Positions 35,983 through 44,603 of a DNA stretch of 64,000 nt are shown here, one piece after another. Every line of letters begins with the position of its first letter. The stretch's first letter is position 1. The notes below the pieces were generated by a model that worked only from the letters and a program-made list of their open reading frames with translations, was not told the DNA's origin and made no database searches. The stretch is from Streptomyces cinnamoneus (GTDB taxonomy: Bacteria > Actinomycetota > Actinomycetes > Streptomycetales > Streptomycetaceae), in assembly GCF_014650495.1 (NCBI RefSeq), contig NZ_BMVB01000011.1:52420-116419 (forward strand). Reading direction: 5' to 3'. The translations under genes were made by a program, and so were the position numbers.

Positions 35983-37413
35983 TCACAGCAGGCGCTGGAT
36001 CTCGCCGCGGACGCGGTAGAAGCCGGAGGCGGCGGGGGAGAGGGCCTCGACGACGTAGCGGGCGCCGGCCTGGCGTATGTGGCGGGGGAACTGGACGTTC
36101 CAGCTGGGCTCGTAGCCGTCGGAGACCACGTGGACGCGGAGGCGGCCGGATTCCTGGACGCATTCCACGACGACGCCCGAGGCGGGCGGGGCCGTGACCG
36201 TGCGGACGGTGGTGGCGGGGGCGTAGGTGGGCAGGGCGGCGGCGGACTTCACGTCCAGGGGGACGGGGACCGTGCCGGACTGGGCGGCGGCGATGGCGGC
36301 CTCCGAGGCGTCGACGCAGACCAGGGAGCCCTCCGTGGTGACCATGTACAGCTTCTCGTCGAGGTACTGCATGGACAGGGCGGAGCCGCTGCCGGTGCCG
36401 AGCTTCCACAGGCGGGTGCCGTCGGCGGTGAAGCAGTACACGGAGGAAGCGCAGTCGGCGGCGAAGACGTAGCGTCCGCCGGGGGCGGTGGCACAGGAGT
36501 AGACCGCCGCGTCGCACCGGTAGGTCGCCTCGACGGCCCCGTCGGTCTTGGACAGGCGCTGGACGACGTGGCGGTTGGTCCCGGCGTAGACGGAGTGGTC
36601 CTCCTGCCAGCCGAAGAGCACGGACCCGGTGGTCGCGGTGTGCCACAGCTCGCCGCCGCCGTCCTGGGCGTACGCCGTCACGCCGCTGCCGTGCCCGTGG
36701 TAGACCGCGCGGTCGTCCCGTCGCACCATCCACGCGTGCGATCCGGTGCTCTTGCGGGACCACTGGTACTCGTCCTCGTGGTCGATGACCGTCAGGCCGC
36801 CGTTGCGGTCGGCGACGTTGAGGACGCCCTCGTGGATGTCGAGCCAGAAGATGTCGACGTCCGAGGCGATCTCGTAGGCGGCGAACGGGAGCTTGGCGGA
36901 GAGGTCGTAGACGGTGCCGTCGTCGCAGCCGGCGTAGATCCAGAAGTCGTCGGCCACCAGGCACTTCACGCCGTCGGGCAGCTGGTAGCGGGCGAGGACC
37001 TCGCCGTCGTGGCCGAGGGTGTAGACGTCGCCGGCTTCGTTGCCGACCCAGCAGCGGTCCTCGCTGATGTGGATGCCGAACGCCGCCGCGCCCGTGCGGA
37101 AGCGCCACAGCACCGGGGCCACGGCGCGGGCCGTCGACGGCGCGGACGCCACCTGGCGGCGCGTCACGGGACGGGCCGCCCGGCCGCCCCGCACGGCGGG
37201 GGCGTACCCCTTGCGGACCTTCTCGCCGACCTTTCTGGCCGCCGCGGCACGCGCCTTCTCCGCCGTCGGGAACGCCGACGCCTGCACCTGGCCCGCCGTG
37301 CCGATCCGGCCGTAGCGCACCGTCACGTTCAGGCCGTCGACGGTGACTTCGTAGAACTTGTGCGCCCCGCCGCCGTCCTGCGACAGCTCCAGGTACGTGG
37401 TGTTTCCGGACAT
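35983..37413 (-). CDS. WGR-domain plus beta-propeller protein
   Basis: 476-aa protein. Residues about 1-80 form a WGR domain (TTYLELSQDGGGAHKFYEVTVDGLNVTVRYGRIGTAGQVQ...AEKARAAAARKVGEKVRKGY), a nucleic-acid-binding module known from PARPs. After an Ala/Arg linker come repeated blades of a PQQ/WD-like propeller (WVGNEAGDVYTLGHDGEVLARY, IYAGCDDGTVYDLS, VYAGTNRHVVQRLSKTDGAVEATY, VFAADCASSVYCFTADGTRLWKL). Such WGR proteins are thought to sense DNA damage or regulate molybdate/MoxR-type systems, but this is unproven. No signal peptide. Located among DNA repair genes. Confidence 0.85.
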   Translation of the reverse strand: MSGNTTYLELSQDGGGAHKFYEVTVDGLNVTVRYGRIGTAGQVQASAFPTAEKARAAAARKVGEKVRKGYAPAVRGGRAARPVTRRQVASAPSTARAVAPVLWRFRTGAAAFGIHISEDRCWVGNEAGDVYTLGHDGEVLARYQLPDGVKCLVADDFWIYAGCDDGTVYDLSAKLPFAAYEIASDVDIFWLDIHEGVLNVADRNGGLTVIDHEDEYQWSRKSTGSHAWMVRRDDRAVYHGHGSGVTAYAQDGGGELWHTATTGSVLFGWQEDHSVYAGTNRHVVQRLSKTDGAVEATYRCDAAVYSCATAPGGRYVFAADCASSVYCFTADGTRLWKLGTGSGSALSMQYLDEKLYMVTTEGSLVCVDASEAAIAAAQSGTVPVPLDVKSAAALPTYAPATTVRTVTAPPASGVVVECVQESGRLRVHVVSDGYEPSWNVQFPRHIRQAGARYVVEALSPAASGFYRVRGEIQRLL

Positions 37414-37569
37414 GGCGAACCCCTCTCCCCGCCGGCCGCGACGACCGGTCTTCGATGGGAGGAACGCTAGGGCCGACCACTGACAATCGGCCGTGGACGA
37501 GACGTCACGCGGGGCGACGGCAGCGGGAACAGCGGCGGAGACACCGGCGTGAGCAGCCGGGCGCGGCCG

Positions 37570-38142
37570 TCAGAACAGCGGTTGCGGAAGTACCCCTTCG
37601 AGGGCCAGGAGGGTCCGTTTGGCCTCCAGGCCGGGGCCGAAGCCGCCGAGGCCGCCGTTGCTCTCGACGACGCGGTGACACGGCACCACGACCGGAAGCG
37701 GATTGCTGCCCATGGCCACCCCCACGGCACGGGCGGCACCGGGCTCCCCGACGCGGTCGGCCAGGTCCTGGTAGGCGACGACGGTGCCGTAGGGGACGTG
37801 GTCGAGCAGTGCGTGCAGGGTACGGCGGTTGAAGCCGGAGGTGAGGGACCAGTCGAGGGGGAGCGAGAAGGCGTCCAGGCGGCCGTCGAAGTAGGCGCGC
37901 AGCTGCGCCGACGCCTCGGCCAGCAGCTCGTGGCAGGCGGAGGGCGGGGTGCCGGGCGCAGAGCCCAGGTGGCGCGTCAGGCGGTCGACGGCGCGGGCCG
38001 CGTTCCCGTCGTCGGCGTGGAAGACCACGTTGACCAGGCCGTGCGCGGTCGCGGCCAGGCCCAGCGGGCCGAGGGGCGTGCCGACGGTCGTCCAGGCCCA
38101 CGTCCGGGGGCCGGCCGGCAAGGGGCGTTCGCAGTCCGTCAC
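37570..38142 (-). CDS. ogt: Methylated-DNA-[protein]-cysteine S-methyltransferase
   Basis: 190-aa suicide repair protein that transfers O6-alkyl groups from guanine to itself. The active site is VVPCHRVV with acceptor Cys155; the HTH DNA-binding helix is PYGTVVAYQDLADRVGEPGAARAVG, with the following conserved AMGSNPLPV. The N-terminal ribonuclease-like domain is present. GTG start at 38142. Same strand as the downstream WGR gene but separated by 156 bases; 69 bases downstream of the glycerophosphodiesterase with a hairpin between. Confidence 0.94.
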   Translation of the reverse strand: MTDCERPLPAGPRTWAWTTVGTPLGPLGLAATAHGLVNVVFHADDGNAARAVDRLTRHLGSAPGTPPSACHELLAEASAQLRAYFDGRLDAFSLPLDWSLTSGFNRRTLHALLDHVPYGTVVAYQDLADRVGEPGAARAVGVAMGSNPLPVVVPCHRVVESNGGLGGFGPGLEAKRTLLALEGVLPQPLF

Positions 38143-38172
38143 GCGATCCAGCGTAAGCGTCCCCTGCCGATG

Positions 38173-38195
38173 GCCCGGGCCGCGGGGGCCCGGGC
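38173..38195 (-). terminator. Terminator of the glycerophosphodiesterase gene
   Basis: Nine-base GC stem GCCCGGGCC/GGCCCGGGC with a five-base loop, 17 bases after the phosphodiesterase stop on the minus strand. Confidence 0.65.
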
Positions 38196-38211
38196 GGCGG
38201 CCGGAGGCCGG

Positions 38212-39201
38212 TCAGAGGGTGGAGTCCAGGACGGCGGTGGCGCCGGACAGGCGGGCGAAGCCGGACAGGTCCGAGGGATCCGACAGGAACGCCATGTCGT
38301 CGGCGTCCTCGGCCAAGGCGTCGGCGATCACGTGCGGGGCGTTGCTGATGATGCCGTCCACCCCCATGCGGGCGAGGGCGACCGCCCGGTCGCCGTCGTC
38401 CACGGTCCATGCCGACACCTCCAGCCGCCGCCCGTGCGGGCCCTTGAGCGCGTGGACGGAACGGACCCAGGAGGCGGTGACGCTCTTGTGGCTGGGATTG
38501 ATCTGATCGGCGAACGCGGCGTACGAGCGGAGCTCAGCGGCCTTCGGCGCGCCCAGGAAGCCCTTCTTGATGTCCGGGCGGAGGCTGTGCAGCGCCTTCA
38601 GGGACGCCGCATCGAAGCTCTGGACGACCAGCCTGCTCTTGACGTGCCGGCCGTCCAGCCAGCCGGCCCGTCGCAGCTCCGACACCAGCTGTCGTTCGAC
38701 GCCCGGGTAGAGCTCCGGCGCCTTCACCTCCAGCAGCAGCTTCTGGCCGTTGTGGTCGACCCGCTGCAGGTAGCGGCTCAGGGTCGGTACCCGCTCGCCC
38801 GTGAAACGGCGGCCGTACCAGCTGCCGGCGTCCAGCTTCCCGATCTCGGCGAGCGTGAAGTCCGCGACCTTCCACGGCGCGCGGTGCGGATAGCGGCGCT
38901 TCACATCGGTCGTGCGCTCCAGCGTGGTGTCGTGCATGACGATCAGGGCGCCGTCCTTGGTGCGCTGGACGTCGTTCTCCACCCACTCGACCCCCAGCCT
39001 CGCGGCTCTGTCGATCGACGCCAGGGTGTTCTCCGGGGCCTGGGCCGGCACCCCCCGGTGGCCGATGGCCACCGGCACGGGGCCGTCGACGCTGGCGTGC
39101 GCGGGCGTGGCGGCCAGGCCGACGGCCGAGACGGAGGCCAGCGCCGTGAGGGACAGACCGAGAAGTGCGCTGGTGACGGCGGAGACGGTGCGGATGCGCA
39201 T
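38212..39201 (-). CDS. Secreted glycerophosphodiester phosphodiesterase
   Basis: 329-aa GDPD/GlpQ-type enzyme releasing sn-glycerol 3-phosphate from phospholipid headgroup diesters outside the cell. A Sec signal (MRIRTVSAVTSALLGLSLTALASVSAVGLAATPAHA) is followed by AIGHRG (catalytic His48), APENTLASI (Glu57), VENDVQRTKDGALIVMHDTTLERTT and VSAWTVDDGD. ATG 39201 has GAGGAG five bases upstream. In Streptomyces, secreted GlpQ enzymes are PhoP-controlled; no GTTCACC-type PHO box is evident here, but a 21-bp-spaced direct repeat lies upstream. Confidence 0.94.
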   Translation of the reverse strand: MRIRTVSAVTSALLGLSLTALASVSAVGLAATPAHASVDGPVPVAIGHRGVPAQAPENTLASIDRAARLGVEWVENDVQRTKDGALIVMHDTTLERTTDVKRRYPHRAPWKVADFTLAEIGKLDAGSWYGRRFTGERVPTLSRYLQRVDHNGQKLLLEVKAPELYPGVERQLVSELRRAGWLDGRHVKSRLVVQSFDAASLKALHSLRPDIKKGFLGAPKAAELRSYAAFADQINPSHKSVTASWVRSVHALKGPHGRRLEVSAWTVDDGDRAVALARMGVDGIISNAPHVIADALAEDADDMAFLSDPSDLSGFARLSGATAVLDSTL

Positions 39202-39251
39202 GAAAGCTCCTCGCGGCGTCCGGGCCCGGGCGGCCGTCGCCGGCGGGCCTC

Positions 39252-39290
39252 GTGTACGGAACGTCGTACGGCGTGTACGCAAAGTCGTAC
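39252..39290. promoter_or_regulatory. Direct-repeat operator candidate between glpQ-like gene and uvrB
   Basis: Two 18-bp near-identical copies, GTGTACGGAACGTCGTAC (39252-39269) and GTGTACGCAAAGTCGTAC (39273-39290), offset by exactly 21 bp (two helical turns). They differ at two positions. A further partial CACGTACG follows at 39297. Location 50-90 bases upstream of the minus-strand phosphodiesterase ATG suggests a regulator site for that gene, or for divergent uvrB. Confidence 0.5.
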
Positions 39291-39432
39291 ACGAAACACG
39301 TACGCGACCGCGACGGCCGGAGCACCCGGAGCCGGCAGCCTTTGCCGACTTTTCGCCGGCCGTTCGCCCGGAAAACGGGGGCGGAACCCGGGGGACGAGG
39401 CCGTTGTCAGTGGTGGGCCGTACGGTGGTTCC

Positions 39433-41565
39433 ATGCGGCCCGTATCGAAGATCGAACGCAAGGTGGCGCCTTTCGAGGTCGTCAGCTCCTTCCAGCCCAG
39501 CGGTGACCAGCCCACGGCCATCGCCGACCTGGAGAAGCGCATCCGCGCAGGTGAGAAGGACGTCGTCCTGCTCGGTGCGACCGGCACCGGCAAGTCGGCC
39601 ACCACGGCGTGGATGATCGAGAAGCTGCAGCGGCCGACGCTCGTCATGGCGCCCAACAAGACCCTCGCGGCCCAGCTCGCCAACGAGTTCCGCGAGCTCC
39701 TGCCGCACAACGCCGTCGAGTACTTCGTCTCGTACTACGACTACTACCAGCCCGAGGCGTACGTCCCCCAGTCGGACACGTACATCGAGAAGGACTCCTC
39801 GATCAACGAAGAGGTCGAGCGGCTGCGCCACTCGGCGACGAACTCGCTGCTCACCCGGCGTGACGTCGTCGTGGTGGCGTCCGTGTCCTGCATCTACGGC
39901 CTGGGTACCCCGCAGGAGTACGTGGACCGCATGGTGCCGCTGAAGGTCGGCCAGGAGATCGACCGGGACCAGCTCCTGCGCCGCTTCGTGGAGATCCAGT
40001 ACGCGCGCAACGACCTGGCCTTCACCCGGGGCACCTTCCGCGTGCGCGGGGACACCATCGAGATCTTCCCGGTCTACGAGGAGCTCGCCGTCCGCATCGA
40101 GATGTTCGGCGACGAGATCGAGGCCCTGTCCACGCTCCACCCGCTCACCGGCGAGGTCATCTCCGACGACCAGGAGCTGTACGTCTTCCCTGCCAGCCAC
40201 TACATCGCCGGTGCCGAGCGGATGGAGAAGGCCATCGCGGGCATCGAGGCCGAGCTGGAGGAGACCCTCGCCCGCATGGAGAAGCAGGGCAAGCTGCTGG
40301 AGGCCCAGCGGCTGCGCATGCGCACCACCTACGACATCGAGATGATGCGTCAGGTCGGCTCCTGCTCCGGCATCGAGAACTACTCCCTCCACATGGACGA
40401 CCGCGAGCCGGGATCCCCGCCGAACACCCTGCTGGACTACTTCCCCGAGGACTTCCTCCTCGTCATCGACGAGTCGCACGTCACCGTCCCGCAGATCGGC
40501 GCCATGTACGAGGGCGACGCCTCCCGCAAGCGCACGCTCGTCGAGCACGGCTTCCGCCTGCCGTCGGCCATGGACAACCGCCCCCTGAAGTGGGAGGAGT
40601 TCACCGAGCGCATCGGGCAGACCGTCTACCTCTCGGCCACCCCCGGCAAGTACGAGCTCTCGCGCGGCGACGGCTTCGTCGAGCAGATCATCCGGCCCAC
40701 CGGCCTCGTCGACCCCGAGGTCGTCGTCAAGCCGACTGAGGGACAGATCGACGACCTGGTGCACGAGATCCGTACGCGCACCGAGCGCGACGAGCGCGTC
40801 CTGGTCACCACCCTCACCAAGAAGATGGCCGAGGACCTCACGGAGTACTTCCTGGAGCTGGGCATCCAGGTGCGCTACCTGCACAGCGACGTCGACACGC
40901 TGCGCCGCGTCGAGCTGCTGCGCGAGCTGCGAGCCGGCGAGTTCGACGTCCTGGTGGGCATCAACCTGCTCCGCGAGGGCCTCGACCTGCCCGAGGTCTC
41001 CCTGGTGGCCATCCTCGACGCCGACAAGGAGGGCTTCCTGCGCTCCGGGACGTCCCTCATCCAGACCATCGGCCGTGCGGCGCGCAACGTCTCCGGCCAG
41101 GTGCACATGTACGCCGACAAGATCACCCCCGCGATGGAGAAGGCCATCGAGGAGACCAACCGTCGTCGCGAGAAGCAGATCGCGTACAACAAGGAGCGGG
41201 GGATCGACCCCCAGCCGCTGCGCAAGAAGATCGGCGACATCGTCGCCACCCTCGCCCGCGAGGAGATCGACACCCAGGAGCTCCTGGGGTCGGGCTACCG
41301 CCAGACCGGCAAGGAGAAGGGCAAGGCTCCGGTGCCCGCCGCCGGCGCGGGTGCCAAGGGCAAGGCCAAGGGCAGGGGCAAGGCGAAGGAAGCGGTGCCG
41401 ACGGACCGGCCCGCGACGGAACTCGCCCAGGACATCGAGGAGCTGACCGACCGGATGCGGGCCGCCGCCGCGGAGCTGCAGTTCGAGGTCGCGGCACGGC
41501 TGCGCGACGAGGTGAGCGAGCTGAAGAAGGAGCTGCGGCAGATGCGGGAGGCCGGTCTGGCCTGA
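39433..41565 (+). CDS. uvrB: UvrABC excinuclease subunit B
   Basis: 710-aa damage-verification helicase of nucleotide excision repair. Walker A LGATGTGKSATTAW (about residues 40-53), the beta-hairpin YVSYYDYYQPEAYVPQSDTYIEKDSSINEEVERLRHSAT, DESHVTVPQIG (motif II), YLSATPGKYEL and QTIGRAARN. The C-terminal UVR domain (DIEELTDRMRAAAAELQFEVAARLRDEVSELKKEL) contacts UvrA/UvrC. A Lys/Gly-rich linker precedes it (about 625-655). ATG 39433; the long upstream frame overlaps antisense genes and is not coding. No LexA box was seen upstream. Confidence 0.98.
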   Translation: MRPVSKIERKVAPFEVVSSFQPSGDQPTAIADLEKRIRAGEKDVVLLGATGTGKSATTAWMIEKLQRPTLVMAPNKTLAAQLANEFRELLPHNAVEYFVSYYDYYQPEAYVPQSDTYIEKDSSINEEVERLRHSATNSLLTRRDVVVVASVSCIYGLGTPQEYVDRMVPLKVGQEIDRDQLLRRFVEIQYARNDLAFTRGTFRVRGDTIEIFPVYEELAVRIEMFGDEIEALSTLHPLTGEVISDDQELYVFPASHYIAGAERMEKAIAGIEAELEETLARMEKQGKLLEAQRLRMRTTYDIEMMRQVGSCSGIENYSLHMDDREPGSPPNTLLDYFPEDFLLVIDESHVTVPQIGAMYEGDASRKRTLVEHGFRLPSAMDNRPLKWEEFTERIGQTVYLSATPGKYELSRGDGFVEQIIRPTGLVDPEVVVKPTEGQIDDLVHEIRTRTERDERVLVTTLTKKMAEDLTEYFLELGIQVRYLHSDVDTLRRVELLRELRAGEFDVLVGINLLREGLDLPEVSLVAILDADKEGFLRSGTSLIQTIGRAARNVSGQVHMYADKITPAMEKAIEETNRRREKQIAYNKERGIDPQPLRKKIGDIVATLAREEIDTQELLGSGYRQTGKEKGKAPVPAAGAGAKGKAKGRGKAKEAVPTDRPATELAQDIEELTDRMRAAAAELQFEVAARLRDEVSELKKELRQMREAGLA

Positions 41566-41757
41566 CGGCCGCAGTGGGGCAGCCCTGCCGCATGGCGAGC
41601 GGTGGGGCAGAATACGCGAGACCGGACGGGGGATGTTGCAAGACCGCCACAAACCCCCCTCGGGTGAATACGCCCTCCTCAGCAGTGCATAGGGTCGTTC
41701 AGGAAGGCCGCGCGCACGCGCGGCCACGGGGACGAATGAACGAGAGAGGGACTGCGC

Positions 41758-42336
41758 GTGACGGTCAACTTGTCCAAGGGCCAGGGCATCAGCCTGCAGA
41801 AGGCCGACGGGGGCACCCTGACCGCGGTGCGGATGGGGCTGGGCTGGCAGGCGGCCCCTCGCCGCGGGCTGTTCGGAACGCGGACGAAGGAGATCGACCT
41901 CGACGCGTCGGCGGTGCTCTTCGCCGACAAGCAGCCGGTCGACGTCGCCTTCTTCCAGCAGCTGGTGAGCAAGGACGGCTCGGTGCGCCACACCGGCGAC
42001 AACCTGGTCGGCGGCGCCGGCCAGGGCGGTGACGACGAGTCGATCCTCGTCGACCTGCAGCGCGTCCCCGTGCACGTCAACCAGATCGTCTTCACGGTGA
42101 ACTCCTTCACCGGCCAGACCTTCGCCGAGGTGCGCAACGCCTTCTGCCGGCTGGTCGACGAGTCCACCGGCCAGGAGCTGGCGCGCTACACCCTGGACGG
42201 CGGCGGCCCGTACACCGCGCAGATCATGGCCAAGGTGCACCGGGTGGGCACCGGCTGGCAGATGACGGCGATCGGCACCCCGGCCAACGGCCGGACGTTC
42301 CAGGACCTGCTGGCGGAGATCCAGGCCGTCCTCTGA
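41758..42336 (+). CDS. TerD-family stress protein
   Basis: 192-aa calcium-binding TerD-domain protein of the tellurite-resistance/stress family. Typical start MTVNLSKGQGISLQKADGGTLTAVRMGLGW and core EIDLDASAVLFADKQPVDVAFFQQLVSKDGSVRHTGDNLVGGAGQGGDDESILVDLQRVP (the acidic GDD-E Ca site about residues 85-95), then VFTVNSFTGQTFAEVRNAFCRLVD. GTG 41758. Followed 178 bases later by a TerD-fused protein and then a TerC gene, forming a Ter-type group. Confidence 0.94.
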   Translation: MTVNLSKGQGISLQKADGGTLTAVRMGLGWQAAPRRGLFGTRTKEIDLDASAVLFADKQPVDVAFFQQLVSKDGSVRHTGDNLVGGAGQGGDDESILVDLQRVPVHVNQIVFTVNSFTGQTFAEVRNAFCRLVDESTGQELARYTLDGGGPYTAQIMAKVHRVGTGWQMTAIGTPANGRTFQDLLAEIQAVL

Positions 42337-42514
42337 GCACGGCCTTCTGAGCACGGCGCGGGCCGGTCCGGCAGCGGTACGGACGGGCCCGTCGGCGCAC
42401 CCGCCGGGTGCGTCCGGTAGTACGGGGCCCGTGGCGGTACGGGCCGGGCCCGGTGGAGCGGCATCCGCCGGGCCCGCTGCACAGTGAGCACGACACGACA
42501 AGGGGGAAGCGGCG

Positions 42515-44491
42515 ATGACGGCCGAGCTGGTGCGGGGGCAGAACCACCCGCTGTCCGTGGCCCGACTGGAGATCCGGGTCTCGGCGAGCCACCCGGTGGT
42601 GGCCGGGGCGACGCTCGCGGACGCGGACGGAAGGATCCCCGGCGCCGAGTGGGTCGCCCACCCCGCCTCGCCGCGGGTGCCGGGCCTGGAGGTGTCCCGG
42701 CAGGCCGCCGCCGGGCACCGGCTGGCCGTCGACCTGGACGCCCTCCCGGAGGCCGTCCACCGGGTCAACGTGCTGCTCGCCCTGCCCTCCGGCGGGAACG
42801 GCCCGGCCTCCTTCGGCGCGATGGCCGCGCCCTTCCTGGCGGTCACCGGCACCGACGGCGCGGAGATCGCCAGCTACACCGTGACCGACCTGGACGCCGA
42901 GTCGGCGGTCGTCGCCCTGGAGCTGTACCGCAGGCAGGGCGCCTGGAAGGTGCGCGCGGTCGGTCAGGGGTACGCGGGCGGCCTGACGGCGATGCTGCAC
43001 GACCAGGGGCTGTCCGGCGCCGCCGAGCTGGCGGCGAGCATCGACGAGGCGGTGGCCCAGGGCGTGGCCCGCGCGGTCTCCGCGCCGCCCGCGCAGCGCA
43101 CCGGAGGCGGAACGGGCGCCCTGCGGACCGCCCCGGCGGGCGGCGCCGCGGCGGACGGCCGGGACACCGGAGCGGCAGCCCGCGCGGGCCCGGCCGCCGG
43201 GCAGGGGCCCGGGACGGGCGGCTCCGGGGCGGGTGCGGCCGCGGCGCAGCCGCCGGCCGGCAGCGGCCCGATCAGCTACCGCCACCCCGGCCGCAGCACC
43301 TCCACGCCGCCCGAGCCCGCCCCGGCCGCCCCGCCCGCCGAGCCCGGACAGCCGTCCCGCCCGGTGGCCGGCGACGCCACCGGCTGGAGCATGGAGGAGC
43401 GGCTCTACAACCAGGTCTGGGGCATGTTCGAGGACCTGGCCCGCACGACCGCCGCGTACCGCAGCGCGGTCGACTTCGCGGAGTCGCGCCTGGAGCAGGA
43501 GCTGGACCGCGTGCTCTCCGACCCCCGCACCCGGGTCGGACCCGCCGCCGACGCGGCCCGGGAGGAGGCGCGCGCCAAGCAGGCGCAGCTGGTGGAGCAG
43601 GCGCGGTCGGTGCTCGACCGCGACCTGGCCCAGCTCGTCGCCGAGGCCGAGGTCGTCGAACACGCCCTGCCGGCGGCCTTCGCGCGCTGGGACAGCCCCG
43701 TCTGGCAGGGCTACCAGGTGCCCCTGGAGCGCCCCATGGCGCTGCGGCTGGGCGATCTGCACCTGCCCGAGCGCAGGGACCTGCGCATCCCCATGCTGGT
43801 GCGGCTGCCGCTGCAGCGGGGACTGTGGGTCGACAGCGGCCGGGCCCAGGGCGGCCCGGAGGCGGGGCTGCTGGATTCGGCGGAGATGCGCCGGCTCGCC
43901 GTGGACTGCGCGGTCGCGCACGCGGTGCGGCTCCTGGCCGTCCATTCCGTCGGGGACTATGCGGTGCACGTCATCGACCCTGCGGGGGCGGCCGGGTCCG
44001 CGCTGGCCCCGCTGCTGGAGCAGGGGGCGCTGCGGGAGCCTCCGGCCGCGGGGGCGCAGGGGGTGTCGGAGGTGCTGGCGCGGCTGACGCGCCGAGTCGA
44101 CCTGGTGCAGATGGCGGTGCGCAGCGGCGCCGTCGAGTCGCTGCCGCCGGATCTCGACACCGGTGAGCACCTGCTGATCGTCAACGACTTCCCGCACGGT
44201 TTCGACGACCGTGCCGTCACCCAGCTGCGCTACCTCGCGGACGAGGGGCCGTCCGTGGGCGTGCATCTGATGATGGTCGCCGACCGGGAGGACGCGCGGG
44301 CGTACGGGCCGGTCCTGGACCCGCTGTGGCGCTCGCTGCTGAGGATCACGCCGGTGCCGGACGATCACCTCGCCGATCCGTGGGTGGGGCACGCCTGGAC
44401 GTACGAGCCGTCCCTGGTGCCGGTCGGCAGCGATGTGATGCGGCAGGTGCTGTGGCAGGTCGGCCAGGCGAGGAAGGCGTACGGCATCTGA
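42515..44491 (+). CDS. TerD-domain protein fused to a degenerate FtsK/HerA-like domain
   Basis: 658-aa multi-domain protein. Residues about 1-180: TerD domain (MTAELVRGQNHPLSVARLEIRVSASHPVVAG...LEVSRQAAAGHRLAVDLDALPEAVHRVNVLLALP). About 185-290: low-complexity Ala/Gly/Pro linker. About 291-400: coiled coil (RLYNQVWGMFEDLARTTAAYRSAVDFAESRLEQELDRVL). About 405-658: fold resembling FtsK/EccC translocase domains, with HLLIVNDFPHGFDDRAVTQLRYLADEGPSVGVHLMMVAD in the Walker B position; no Walker A GKS/T is present (RGLWVDSGRAQ instead), so it is probably not an active ATPase. ATG 42515. Likely a scaffold in a Ter-type stress complex (inference). Confidence 0.85.
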   Translation: MTAELVRGQNHPLSVARLEIRVSASHPVVAGATLADADGRIPGAEWVAHPASPRVPGLEVSRQAAAGHRLAVDLDALPEAVHRVNVLLALPSGGNGPASFGAMAAPFLAVTGTDGAEIASYTVTDLDAESAVVALELYRRQGAWKVRAVGQGYAGGLTAMLHDQGLSGAAELAASIDEAVAQGVARAVSAPPAQRTGGGTGALRTAPAGGAAADGRDTGAAARAGPAAGQGPGTGGSGAGAAAAQPPAGSGPISYRHPGRSTSTPPEPAPAAPPAEPGQPSRPVAGDATGWSMEERLYNQVWGMFEDLARTTAAYRSAVDFAESRLEQELDRVLSDPRTRVGPAADAAREEARAKQAQLVEQARSVLDRDLAQLVAEAEVVEHALPAAFARWDSPVWQGYQVPLERPMALRLGDLHLPERRDLRIPMLVRLPLQRGLWVDSGRAQGGPEAGLLDSAEMRRLAVDCAVAHAVRLLAVHSVGDYAVHVIDPAGAAGSALAPLLEQGALREPPAAGAQGVSEVLARLTRRVDLVQMAVRSGAVESLPPDLDTGEHLLIVNDFPHGFDDRAVTQLRYLADEGPSVGVHLMMVADREDARAYGPVLDPLWRSLLRITPVPDDHLADPWVGHAWTYEPSLVPVGSDVMRQVLWQVGQARKAYGI

Positions 44492-44603
44492 CGGGGCGAC
44501 ACCCCACCTGAACAGGCGTTTTGGGTTTCTCTTTACTGTTCCTTGGGTCTTCCTGTACCTTCGTGGGAAGTGCCGTACATCCGTACGACGTGCCGGAGGA
44601 ACA

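Noticed and set aside
38212..42852. Open frame extending far upstream of the glycerophosphodiesterase through uvrB and terD
   Set aside because: The signal peptide and GAGGAG fix the start at 39201; the rest is antisense to uvrB and terD.
44492..44603. Mn2+ riboswitch (yybP-ykoY) before the TerC gene
   Set aside because: No recognisable conserved core or paired arrangement in the short gap.
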